In this document: piece by piece, positions 1 to 5,652 of the stretch
How positions within the stretch are numbered: the first letter of the stretch is position 1
Layout of the letters: each line of letters opens with the position of its first letter
Assembly (NCBI GenBank): GCA_964480705.1
Contig: CAYZPC010000022.1
Span: 1 to 7,452 of the forward strand
Length of the DNA stretch: 7,452 nucleotides
Source: VGJJ01 sp964480705
GTDB taxonomy: Archaea > Iainarchaeota > Iainarchaeia > Iainarchaeales > VGJJ01
Direction of reading: 5' to 3'
The notes under the pieces: model-generated
What the model was told of the DNA's origin: nothing
Databases searched by the model: none
Seen by the model: the letters and a program-made list of their open reading frames with translations, nothing else
Translations under genes and position numbers: made by a program

Positions 1-53
1 AGAGCACATCGCTGAAGACGATGGTGTCGCGTGTTCAAATCACGCCAACCCCA
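1..53 (+). tRNA. tRNA-Phe (GAA), 3' part, cut by the window edge
   Basis: The sequence folds as a tRNA from about standard position 21 to the discriminator base. The 3' half of the D stem is GAGC at 2-5. The anticodon stem CATCG (7-11) pairs perfectly with CGATG (19-23) around the seven-base loop CTGAAGA, which puts anticodon GAA at 14-16 and so gives phenylalanine. A five-base variable loop (24-28) follows. The T arm GCGTG (29-33)/CACGC (41-45) closes the loop TTCAAAT. The 3' acceptor strand is CAACCCC (46-52) with discriminator A53. CCA is not encoded, because the next bases are TTA, so it must be added after transcription. The 5' acceptor strand and most of the D arm lie outside the window. 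The T-rich stretch at 54-80 could serve as its terminator. Confidence 0.93.
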
Positions 54-416
54 TTATTTTTCGTTTATTTCTTCTTTTACTAAAAAGTCTATTTTGACAC
101 CTTCTCTAGTGTAGTCGGTTGTTATTTCGTCCCCTTTTCGAATAGTTCTGGTAGCAATATTGCTTTTGTTTTTGACTTTAGTGTTTGCGAAAAATGAATG
201 ATTCACAAATCGGTCGGGGGCGTGAAATAGAATAAATTTCGTTTTTCCGTATTTTGAAATGAACTTTTTTTCTTTCTCGGAAATTTTTTCTAGTTCTTTT
301 CGTGAAAGAATAGTTGGGTGATTCCACTTCATCACGATTTCTCCTTTTCTGAAATCGCGTGCAGCAAAAACTCCTTTGCCATGCAATGAAGATTTTTTCA
401 CAATAACATTTGTCAT
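54..416 (-). CDS. Small SET-domain protein, probable protein-lysine methyltransferase
   Basis: A 120-residue protein consisting of little more than a SET domain, the fold that transfers methyl from S-adenosylmethionine to protein lysines. Seen in the sequence: the N-terminal HGKGVFA motif (residues 12-18), the pseudoknot motif RFVNHS (69-74), and GDEITTDYT (95-103), which carries the expected catalytic tyrosine at 102. The usual NHSCxPN reads NHSFFAN, so the cysteine and proline are replaced. Asn and His, which matter for cofactor binding, are kept. There is no post-SET zinc segment. The frame is open back to 509, inside lysS, but homology begins near residue 3 here; ATG at 431 (125 residues, 5 bases after the lysS stop) is an equally possible start. 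The gene lies directly behind lysS and is probably co-transcribed with it. Its TAA (54-56) touches the end of the convergent tRNA. The substrate is unknown; chromatin or ribosomal proteins are an inference from family habits. Confidence 0.83.
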   Translation of the reverse strand: MTNVIVKKSSLHGKGVFAARDFRKGEIVMKWNHPTILSRKELEKISEKEKKFISKYGKTKFILFHAPDRFVNHSFFANTKVKNKSNIATRTIRKGDEITTDYTREGVKIDFLVKEEINEK

Positions 417-436
417 GTTATTCGTGCGCATCAAGA

Positions 437-1906
437 CTATTTCAAGTTTCGCATCTGCGGAAACAACAACACGTCGCGAATCGTCGGTTGATCCAGGAGT
501 AACATGCACATTCGGTCTATTCCCACGCCCAATCCGCCTGTCGGGGGCATTCCGTATTCCATGGCGCGGAGGAAGTCGTCATCCACGGGCATTTCTTCTC
601 CCTTGGCGCGTCCTTCTTTGGCTTGTTTCTCTAATAGTTCGCGTTGCTTGATGGGGTCATTCAACTCTGAATATGCGTTGGACATTTCCCATCCGTTGAT
701 GAAACTCTCGAAGCGTTCAATCAAACCTTTCTGCGTGCGGTGTTCTTTACACAGCGGTGTAGTCTCATACGGATGGTCCATCAAATGAGTAGGTTGAATC
801 AAATGGTGTTCCGCCACGGCTTCAAATAATTCGTTAATGATTAATCCGCGCAACTTGGGATTTTCCATTTTCTTTCCCGTCTTTGCAATCATATCGAGCA
901 TTTGCTGGTCCGTCAAATCGTCTACATTCACGTCCGCGTATTTCTTAATCGCTTTTTTCATGGGTAATCGTTCCCATTTTTGAGCGAGATCAAATTCTTT
1001 TCCTTGATACGTGAATTGTTCTGTTCCGTGCACTGCAATGCATGCTTCGCGGTACATTTCTTCGGTGAGTTCCATCATGTCGTTATAGTCGGCGTACGCC
1101 CAGTAGCATTCCATCGTCGTAAACTCTGGGTTGTGTGTCTTGTCAATGTCTTCATTTCGAAAGTTCTTTCCAATCGTGTATACGCGCTCCATGTTTCCCA
1201 TGGTTAATCGTTTCAAATACAATTCGGGGGCAATGTTCAAGTATAATTCTTGGTCCAGCGCATTGGAATGCGTGGTAAACGGTCGCGCGTTCGCTCCGCC
1301 GTACAATGGTTGTAGTGTGGGGATTTCTACTTCCACAAACCCTTGTCGATCCATCACTTTTCGCACCGCTTGAATAATCTTCGCGCGATTCACAAAAACC
1401 TTTTTCACATCCGGGTTAATGGCCAAATCCAAGTGTCTCTGCCTATACCGCGCTTCAATATCCGTGACTCCGTGCCATTTGTCCGGCATGGGGGCGATGC
1501 TTTTGCTTTGTAAAATAATTTCGTCCGCTAAAATACTCAATTCTCCGCGCTGGGTGCGAATGATTTTTCCTTCAGCCGCGAGAAAGTCTCCGCTGTCTAA
1601 CAATGAAAATAATTCAAATGCTTTTTCACTTGAACTTCCTTGTTTCAATTGTACTTGTATTTTTCCAGAATCATCGTGAATATCAATAAAGGCTAGCTTT
1701 CCAAATCCGCGTAAGCTCATTATTTTTCCGCATACCTTTGCCTTTACCGTGGACTCTTCTCCATTTTGGAGTGAGTTAAATTTTTCATGAATTTCTCGTG
1801 CTAAGTGCGTGCGAATATACTGGTACGGAAATGGGTTGATTCCCTTTTCTCGAATGCTTTTGAGTTTGGCAATTTTGCTCTCGCGCAACTCTTCATAGGT
1901 GGTCAT
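437..1906 (-). CDS. lysS: Lysyl-tRNA synthetase, class II (lysine--tRNA ligase)
   Basis: Charges tRNA-Lys with lysine using ATP, in the cytoplasm. The 489-residue length is full size for bacterial-type class II LysRS. An N-terminal helix is followed by an OB-fold anticodon-binding domain at about residues 55-135, with GKIMSLRGFGKLAFIDI at its start. The class II catalytic core follows. A motif 1 region lies near 173-200. Motif 2 is FRNEDIDKTHNPEFT (249-263), and motif 3 is GGLGVGIDRMCMLLL (457-471) followed by IRDVLLFP. The lysine-site segment NIAPELYLK (224-232) is typical of LysRS and separates it from AspRS/AsnRS. The start MTTYEELRESK matches the family N-terminus and lies about 30 bases downstream of a TATA-like box. 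The gene ends TAG at 437-439, followed closely by the SET gene. Many archaea use the unrelated class I enzyme (LysK) instead, so this is the class II alternative. Confidence 0.97.
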   Translation of the reverse strand: MTTYEELRESKIAKLKSIREKGINPFPYQYIRTHLAREIHEKFNSLQNGEESTVKAKVCGKIMSLRGFGKLAFIDIHDDSGKIQVQLKQGSSSEKAFELFSLLDSGDFLAAEGKIIRTQRGELSILADEIILQSKSIAPMPDKWHGVTDIEARYRQRHLDLAINPDVKKVFVNRAKIIQAVRKVMDRQGFVEVEIPTLQPLYGGANARPFTTHSNALDQELYLNIAPELYLKRLTMGNMERVYTIGKNFRNEDIDKTHNPEFTTMECYWAYADYNDMMELTEEMYREACIAVHGTEQFTYQGKEFDLAQKWERLPMKKAIKKYADVNVDDLTDQQMLDMIAKTGKKMENPKLRGLIINELFEAVAEHHLIQPTHLMDHPYETTPLCKEHRTQKGLIERFESFINGWEMSNAYSELNDPIKQRELLEKQAKEGRAKGEEMPVDDDFLRAMEYGMPPTGGLGVGIDRMCMLLLDQPTIRDVLLFPQMRNLK

Positions 1907-1932
1907 ACTAGACTATTTTGCCTGGGTGAGGG

Positions 1933-1940
1933 CTTAAAAA
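1933..1940 (-). promoter_or_regulatory. TATA-like box for lysS
   Basis: On the - strand it reads TTTTTAAG, centred about 30 bases before the lysS ATG. That predicts a transcript start only a few bases ahead of the start codon. No Shine-Dalgarno sequence is visible in front of lysS, which fits a nearly leaderless mRNA. It is the weakest of the set in spacing. Confidence 0.45.
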
Positions 1941-1976
1941 TGGAAGGCTGTTAAGGGGTTGTTTTTTCCCCCGGGG

Positions 1977-1993
1977 CTTTTGCGGAGCAAAAG
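1977..1993. repeat. Perfect inverted repeat (hairpin) just past the kaiC-like stop
   Basis: CTTTTGC (1977-1983) and GCAAAAG (1987-1993) are perfectly complementary around the three-base loop GGA. The hairpin begins five bases after the KaiC-family stop codon on the - strand. A second short GC palindrome, CCCCCGGGG (1968-1976), lies next to it. On the - strand it is followed by C/G and then A residues rather than T, so it does not look like a classical terminator. It may be a 3'-end stabilising or processing hairpin. Confidence 0.5.
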
Positions 1994-1998
1994 GGCCG

Positions 1999-2736
1999 TT
2001 ATACGTTCTTGTAGATGTCCGTCGCTCCCATAATCTGCATTCCTTTCGTTGTAATCTGAATCGGGTGCAGTTCTTCCGAATGATGGGTTGCGCGGAGTTT
2101 TCGAATGTGCATCGTTCGGTTGCTCTGTCCTCCCACTCCTAAATAATGTAAAGCAAACACTCCATCCACGACAAATTCTTCCACACCATATTTGGAAAAC
2201 TTGTTGCTTCCTTCTTCCATTTCACTCACCAGGAGCGCGGTCACGCCCGTGCGTTCCAGCATATAACTTACTTTCAATATGGCTTTGCGCACTTCATTCG
2301 CGCTCTCATAATTAATTCCCAGCGCAGGCAATGAATCAATCACCACTCTCTTCGCTCCAATTCTTCGTGTCGTGCGCATGATTTCCAATAATAATTTATC
2401 TAAATCAAATCCCGTGGGCATGGAGAATGATTCATCGCTCGGCAGCCCAATCTTAGCCACGCTTCCATCCACCATTTCAATCAAATTGTCATCTTCAAAC
2501 TTTCGAATGTCCCATCCAAATGTCAGCATGTCTTCGCGCAGCAAGTTGGGTCGTTCATCTAGTGTCACATACACGCCTGGTTGTTTGTACATGGCTGCTC
2601 CATTGTAGATGAATTGCGTGCAAAAAATACTTTTTCCGGTTCCCGTTGCTCCCGAAACAAGGAAACTTCTCCCTTCCGGCAGTCCCCCCTCAATGAGCTC
2701 ATCTAATCCAGTGATGCCCGTGGGAATGCGGTTCAT
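1999..2736 (-). CDS. KaiC-family (RecA-like) ATPase, single domain
   Basis: A 245-residue P-loop ATPase of the KaiC branch of the RecA/RadA superfamily. It has one KaiC domain, not two as in cyanobacterial KaiC, so it should not be read as a clock protein. Seen in order: the family opening RIPTGITGLDELIEGGLPEG (residues 3-22), Walker A GATGTGKS (29-36), the acidic pair after the next strand in VTLDERP (58-64), Walker B RVVIDSLPAL (130-139), and the C-terminal IRKLRATHH segment (211-219). The frame is open to 2796, but the family homology starts at the chosen ATG. A TATA-like box sits 26 bases before that ATG, inside the longer frame, so the upstream in-frame ATG is rejected. Archaeal single-domain KaiC homologues are often linked to signalling or motility regulation; nothing adjacent indicates which role applies here. 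Confidence 0.92.
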   Translation of the reverse strand: MNRIPTGITGLDELIEGGLPEGRSFLVSGATGTGKSIFCTQFIYNGAAMYKQPGVYVTLDERPNLLREDMLTFGWDIRKFEDDNLIEMVDGSVAKIGLPSDESFSMPTGFDLDKLLLEIMRTTRRIGAKRVVIDSLPALGINYESANEVRKAILKVSYMLERTGVTALLVSEMEEGSNKFSKYGVEEFVVDGVFALHYLGVGGQSNRTMHIRKLRATHHSEELHPIQITTKGMQIMGATDIYKNV

Positions 2737-2758
2737 ATTTCCGAGTATCCAATAGCCA

Positions 2759-2766
2759 CTTTTAAG
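2759..2766 (-). promoter_or_regulatory. TATA-like box for the KaiC-family gene
   Basis: On the - strand it reads CTTAAAAG, centred 26-27 bases upstream of the ATG at 2736. This is the classical archaeal distance from TATA box to transcription start, so the mRNA would begin at the start codon with no leader. It also decides between the two possible starts. Confidence 0.6.
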
Positions 2767-2831
2767 CCTGTGCTTCTTTGCGTTAAACAATCGCATTCAT
2801 TCATCTTTTTGGGCTTCGTTTTTGATTCTTA

Positions 2832-2839
2832 TTTTAAAC
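2832..2839 (+). promoter_or_regulatory. TATA-like box for the DsbA-like gene
   Basis: TTTTAAAC lies about 55 bases before the start codon at 2891. A transcript starting about 26 bases downstream, near 2862, would carry a leader of some 28 bases that includes the Shine-Dalgarno sequence. TTTATGG at 2850-2856 is a weaker alternative, but it would start transcription inside the ribosome site. Confidence 0.45.
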
Positions 2840-2857
2840 ACGCTCCCCGTTTATGGT

Positions 2858-2889
2858 GTATAGTAGTTTTCCACGTGGAGGTAGTATAC
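2858..2889 (+). promoter_or_regulatory. Imperfect inverted repeat covering the ribosome binding site
   Basis: GTATAGTAG (2858-2866) and GTAGTATAC (2881-2889) are near-complementary arms around the perfect palindrome CCACGTGG (2871-2878). As RNA, pairs centred on 2873/2874 give five Watson-Crick pairs at the base. A G-G mismatch, two A-U pairs, a second G-G mismatch and four U-G/U-A pairs follow. The Shine-Dalgarno bases GGAGG fall in the 3' arm. It could be a double-stranded DNA operator or an RNA structure limiting translation; if transcription starts near 2862 the outer RNA stem would be shortened. Confidence 0.4.
2877..2882 (+). promoter_or_regulatory. Strong Shine-Dalgarno sequence before the DsbA-like gene
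   Basis: GGAGGT is eight bases upstream of ATG 2891. It is the only strong ribosome binding site in the window, where most other genes appear leaderless or weakly led. It confirms the chosen start. Confidence 0.8.
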
Positions 2890-2890
2890 T

Positions 2891-3685
2891 ATGACAGAAC
2901 ATTCCGGAGAGCACTCTCATGCGTCCAAGAACGACTCGTTCGCCGCATACGTGCTTCCATTAAGTATTTTGTTAGCCGCTGTGATTGTGGGCTGGTCCAT
3001 GATGTCCAGTGCCAATGCCATTGCGTCAGGTTTAGATGGATTAACCCTCGCTGGAAACAACGGCGGAAACACCGCTCCTGTTGTTCCGAATGAAGGAAAT
3101 CTCGCCCCTACTCCCACGAAGACGATGGCTGAATTATCGGCCAACGCTGCCGGAGTATTAGGTTCGAATGACGCTCCCATTGTGATTGTGGAGTATTCGG
3201 ATTATCAGTGTCCTTTTTGCCGCCGCTGGTTTGATGATTCAAAACAAAAGTTAGTCGACAATTACATTAGTACGGGAAAAGTTCAGTTGGTCTTCAAGGA
3301 TTATCCCTTGAGCTTCCACCCCATGGCCGAACCCTCTTCGCGCGCCGCGCGTTGTGCGGGAGACCAGGGCAAATACTGGGAGATGCACGACAAAATGTTT
3401 GTCGAGCAGGGCATTTTGAACGCCACCGGAACCGTGCAATACACTCTTGATGATTTGAAAGCGTGGGCTGCCGATTTAGGTGTGAATGAATCTACATTCA
3501 ACTCCTGCTTGGACAACAACACGTATGCTGCAGAAGTGCAAGCCAATATGGCCGAAGGTTCTGCAATGGGTGTTTCAGGAACGCCTTCCTTTTTCATTGG
3601 AAAGCGCAATGAAGTGGGTCAATTAGTCGTGGGTGCACAGCCCTACGCCACATTCGATGCAGCCATCAAAAGCTTGCTCGGATAA
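2891..3685 (+). CDS. Membrane-anchored DsbA-like thiol-disulfide oxidoreductase
   Basis: A 264-residue protein of the DsbA/thioredoxin_4 type, expected to form or shuffle disulfide bonds in proteins outside the cytoplasmic membrane. A short His-rich cytosolic tail (residues 1-17) precedes one membrane segment at about 19-38. A low-complexity G/N/P/T linker runs from about 54 to 78. The thioredoxin-fold domain starts near 82. The active site is CPFC (107-110) within SDYQCPFCRRW, and the cis-proline loop is SGTPSFF (229-235). Two more cysteines, at 155 and 206, are placed so that they could form a structural second disulfide, as described for some DsbA homologues. The spacer and anchor suggest that it stays tethered and faces outward. 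It is the first of three redox genes in a row and has its own promoter, ribosome site and terminator. Confidence 0.93.
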   Translation: MTEHSGEHSHASKNDSFAAYVLPLSILLAAVIVGWSMMSSANAIASGLDGLTLAGNNGGNTAPVVPNEGNLAPTPTKTMAELSANAAGVLGSNDAPIVIVEYSDYQCPFCRRWFDDSKQKLVDNYISTGKVQLVFKDYPLSFHPMAEPSSRAARCAGDQGKYWEMHDKMFVEQGILNATGTVQYTLDDLKAWAADLGVNESTFNSCLDNNTYAAEVQANMAEGSAMGVSGTPSFFIGKRNEVGQLVVGAQPYATFDAAIKSLLG

Positions 3686-3716
3686 TTTAGTTTAATTAAT
3701 TAGAGTAAATGCGAGT

Positions 3717-3767
3717 GGAAAGGCCCGTGCCTTTCCCTCTCCTTTTTATTTTCTTTCTCTTTCTTTC
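3717..3767 (+). terminator. Hairpin plus T-rich tract after the DsbA-like gene
   Basis: GGAAAGGC (3717-3724) and GCCTTTCC (3729-3736) form a perfect eight-base stem with loop CCGT. A pyrimidine, mostly T, tract runs from 3737 to 3770. The structure sits about 30 bases after the DsbA-like stop. It would be translated if the next gene started at ATG 3709, which argues for the later start at 3772. Confidence 0.7.
3743..3750 (+). promoter_or_regulatory. TATA-like box for the lipoprotein gene, inside the T tract
   Basis: TTTTTATT is centred about 26 bases before ATG 3772, the expected distance for a leaderless archaeal gene. It overlaps the T tract of the preceding terminator, so its T-richness alone is weak evidence; the spacing is what supports it. 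Confidence 0.4.
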
Positions 3768-3771
3768 CTGC

Positions 3772-4290
3772 ATGCGCTACAACATTCTCATACTGACATC
3801 CATTCTTTTTCTCTTGATTTTATCCGGTTGTATTAATTCCAAATACGAGTCTCGCGACACGTCTCAAATCGCTCCTTCTTCTATTCGCACATTTCAACTG
3901 ATTCCAAATGCCGATTCAATATGTGTAGAGGATGGAAAGCCCATCATTCGCTTGTATTCCACCACCGTCTGCCCGCATTGCCGCTGGATTAATTCCACTT
4001 TCAATGGGGTCATGGATGAATATATGTCTGCGGGAAAAATTGCCGCGTATCATTGGGATGTGGACATTGGCAATAACCAATTTACTCCTGCCAAAGAATC
4101 GTCTATCCCCTCGGAAGAGGTTGAATTGCTCAAGCGCGTCAACCCCGATTTGTCGGTTCCAACGTATGTGTTTGGCTGCAAATATTGGCGCGTGGGCAAT
4201 CCCTATGAAACGGCCAATGATTTAGATGCGGAAGCCGCCGAATTCAAAGCCGTGATTGAGAAGCTTCTCACCGAAGTTTCTCCTCAGTAG
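3772..4290 (+). CDS. Thioredoxin-fold lipoprotein with CPHC motif
   Basis: A 172-residue secreted lipoprotein. The N-terminus has a hydrophobic signal peptide ending in the lipobox LSGC (residues 17-20). Cys20 would carry the lipid anchor after cleavage. A mature thioredoxin-like domain follows, with strand IIRLYSTTVCPHCRW and active site CPHC at 67-70. A probable cis-proline is seen in SVPTYVF (P130), with further cysteines at 51 and 136. The CPHC pair is the DsbA-type dithiol, but the rest of the chain is not clearly DsbA, so the exact role (oxidase, isomerase or reductase partner) is open. An ATG at 3709 in the same frame would add 21 residues encoded by the terminator hairpin and would spoil the lipoprotein signal. 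The gene lies nine bases ahead of the glutaredoxin gene, so the two are likely one operon. Confidence 0.85.
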   Translation: MRYNILILTSILFLLILSGCINSKYESRDTSQIAPSSIRTFQLIPNADSICVEDGKPIIRLYSTTVCPHCRWINSTFNGVMDEYMSAGKIAAYHWDVDIGNNQFTPAKESSIPSEEVELLKRVNPDLSVPTYVFGCKYWRVGNPYETANDLDAEAAEFKAVIEKLLTEVSPQ

Positions 4291-4299
4291 GTTTTTTGC

Positions 4300-4536
4300 A
4301 TGCCTTCCGTTGTAATTTATTCCACTCCCACATGCATTTACTGCAAATTGGAAAAAGAGTTTCTCCGCGAGCATAAGATTGCATTCATCGAAATTAATGT
4401 CGCGGAAGACACGCAAGCGGCTCAACAAATGATTATGAAAAGTGGTCAATCCGGTGTTCCCGTTACTGAAATTGATGGAAAATTAGTCGTGGGCTTTGAT
4501 AAGCCCGCGCTCAAAAAATTGTTGAATCTTAAATAA
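4300..4536 (+). CDS. Glutaredoxin-like (NrdH/Grx) small thiol reductase
   Basis: A 78-residue cytoplasmic thioredoxin-fold protein of typical glutaredoxin/NrdH size. The opening strand VVIYSTPTC leads into the dithiol CIYC (residues 12-15). SGVPVTEIDG follows (about 51-60), with the cis-proline of the substrate-binding loop. The C-terminal segment VVGFDKPALKKLL matches the family ending. Proteins of this type reduce disulfides in ribonucleotide reductase or other targets, using glutathione, thioredoxin reductase or another thiol donor; the electron donor is not in this window. There is no signal peptide, unlike the two genes upstream. It starts nine bases after the lipoprotein stop without a clear Shine-Dalgarno sequence, suggesting co-transcription. 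Confidence 0.92.
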   Translation: MPSVVIYSTPTCIYCKLEKEFLREHKIAFIEINVAEDTQAAQQMIMKSGQSGVPVTEIDGKLVVGFDKPALKKLLNLK

Positions 4537-4564
4537 TTTTTTTTACTTTATTTTTTCTTTTTTA
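4537..4564 (+). terminator. T-rich terminator after the glutaredoxin gene
   Basis: Eight consecutive T (4537-4544) follow directly on the glutaredoxin stop codon. T6 and T7 runs continue into the convergent M42 peptidase gene, where they encode its lysine-rich C-terminus. T runs without a hairpin are sufficient for archaeal termination. Confidence 0.6.
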
Positions 4565-5630
4565 CTATCACTGTTTTTCGATTCGTTTCTTCTTCGCTTT
4601 CTAAGCATTGATGGGGCGGTTTGTTGCAGAAGTATTCCAGTAATTCAATACAATGCACAATGTCCTTTTTGCTCGCAATTGAATGCGTCGTGTGAATATT
4701 TCGTAAGCAAACTCCCATGGATGTGGCGGGAACGCCTCCTTTGGAGAGTGATATGGTTAATGCGTCCGTGGTGCCGAAGTTGCTTACTTCTAATTGGATG
4801 GGTATTTTATTTTTCTTGGCAATTTCTCTGAAATAATTGTTCAAGCACGTGTTTCCAATCATTTCATCATCTTTCATTGTAATCACGGGCCCTTCCCCCA
4901 CTATTTTGGTGGGTTCATCATTCAGATCATTTGCATTACTTACATCAACGGCCACTGCTAAGTCCGGGTCAATCGTGTAGGTGGATACTTTCGCTCCATA
5001 CAGCCCCACTTCTTCCTGGACGGTAAACACAAAGTAAATGTCATGCGGGTTGTTTGCTAATCGCTTGGCTAATTCCACGAGCATAAAGCACCCAATTCGA
5101 TCATCCAGTGCTTTTCCGGCGATAAAATCCGGATTTCCAATGTTGTGGTCGGCTTTTTCCAAACTCAAATACGACCCCACGCTCACACCCAATTTTTCCA
5201 ACTCTTTTTGCGTTAATCCCGTGTCTAAAAACACATCATTCATGCTGGGGATTTGTTCCATTTCATAATCGTTGTTTATTTCTCGCGTCGAAATAATTCC
5301 TTTTACTGGACCTTTGCTTCCTAAAATGCTCACCGTTTGTCCAATCACATTAATGGAATTCACTCCCCCTAATGCGCTCACGTAAATTCGTCCGCTTCTC
5401 TCAATTCGTTTTACCATGAGTCCAATTTCATCCATGTGGGCAGCGAGCATAATGGATGGTTTTTTTCCTTTTTTGTGACAAATCAAATCTCCCATCTTGT
5501 CAACGGAAATAACATCCACATACGGGGCAATTTTTTCATGAATGTATTCGCGCACCGGCCCTTCATTTCCCGATACCGCTTCAATGTCCATGAGTTCGTG
5601 CAGCATTTTGAAATCAATTTTTTTACCCAT
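4548..5630 (-). CDS. M42-family metallo-aminopeptidase (TET/glutamyl aminopeptidase type)
   Basis: A 360-residue cytosolic co-catalytic metal aminopeptidase of family M42. Members usually assemble into large tetrahedral (TET) particles and trim short peptides released by the proteasome. Metal and catalytic residues are all present. They are His65 in AAHMDEIG, Asp176 in KALDDRIG, the catalytic/ligand Glu pair 206-207 in VQEEVG, Asp229 in AVDVSNAND, and His316 in IHTTHS. The length is standard, with a Lys-rich tail. Start choice: a GTG at 5639 is possible, but it overlaps GGGTGA (5636-5641 on the - strand). That is a good Shine-Dalgarno match five bases before ATG 5630, so ATG is preferred. It begins 22 bases after the aminotransferase stop and is probably in the same operon. 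Substrate specificity within M42 cannot be read from the motifs. Confidence 0.95.
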   Translation of the reverse strand: MGKKIDFKMLHELMDIEAVSGNEGPVREYIHEKIAPYVDVISVDKMGDLICHKKGKKPSIMLAAHMDEIGLMVKRIERSGRIYVSALGGVNSINVIGQTVSILGSKGPVKGIISTREINNDYEMEQIPSMNDVFLDTGLTQKELEKLGVSVGSYLSLEKADHNIGNPDFIAGKALDDRIGCFMLVELAKRLANNPHDIYFVFTVQEEVGLYGAKVSTYTIDPDLAVAVDVSNANDLNDEPTKIVGEGPVITMKDDEMIGNTCLNNYFREIAKKNKIPIQLEVSNFGTTDALTISLSKGGVPATSMGVCLRNIHTTHSIASKKDIVHCIELLEYFCNKPPHQCLESEEETNRKTVIVKKKK

Positions 5631-5635
5631 TTTTT

Positions 5636-5641
5636 TCACCC
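5636..5641 (-). promoter_or_regulatory. Shine-Dalgarno sequence deciding the M42 peptidase start
   Basis: On the - strand GGGTGA is followed by AAAAA and then ATG 5630. It complements the end of 16S rRNA at normal spacing and includes the alternative GTG codon, arguing against GTG as the start. A ribosome site here fits an internal operon gene that cannot be leaderless. Confidence 0.6.
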
Positions 5642-5652
5642 GTCCGTTTGAA

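Noticed and set aside
1..53. tRNA gene end as an integration site for a mobile element
   Set aside because: No integrase and no second copy of the tRNA 3' end were seen in the window.
417..509. N-terminal extension of the SET protein up to an ATG at 509
   Set aside because: It would overlap the end of lysS by over 70 bases, and the extra residues show no SET homology; starts at 431 or 416 avoid the overlap.
980..1373. Open + strand frames within lysS, and similar ones opposite the peptidase and aminotransferase
   Set aside because: They are antisense to strongly supported genes, show no recognisable motifs or ribosome sites, and look like by-products of codon usage on the other strand.
1999..2736. 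Circadian clock function for the KaiC-family protein
   Set aside because: Only one KaiC domain is present and no kaiA or kaiB lies nearby; family membership alone does not indicate a clock.
2737..2796. N-terminal extension of the KaiC-family protein from ATG 2796
   Set aside because: The added residues cover the TATA-like box and lack family similarity; the KaiC homology starts at 2736.
3709..3771. Lipoprotein start at ATG 3709
   Set aside because: It would translate the terminator hairpin and T tract and bury the lipoprotein signal peptide behind another hydrophobic stretch.
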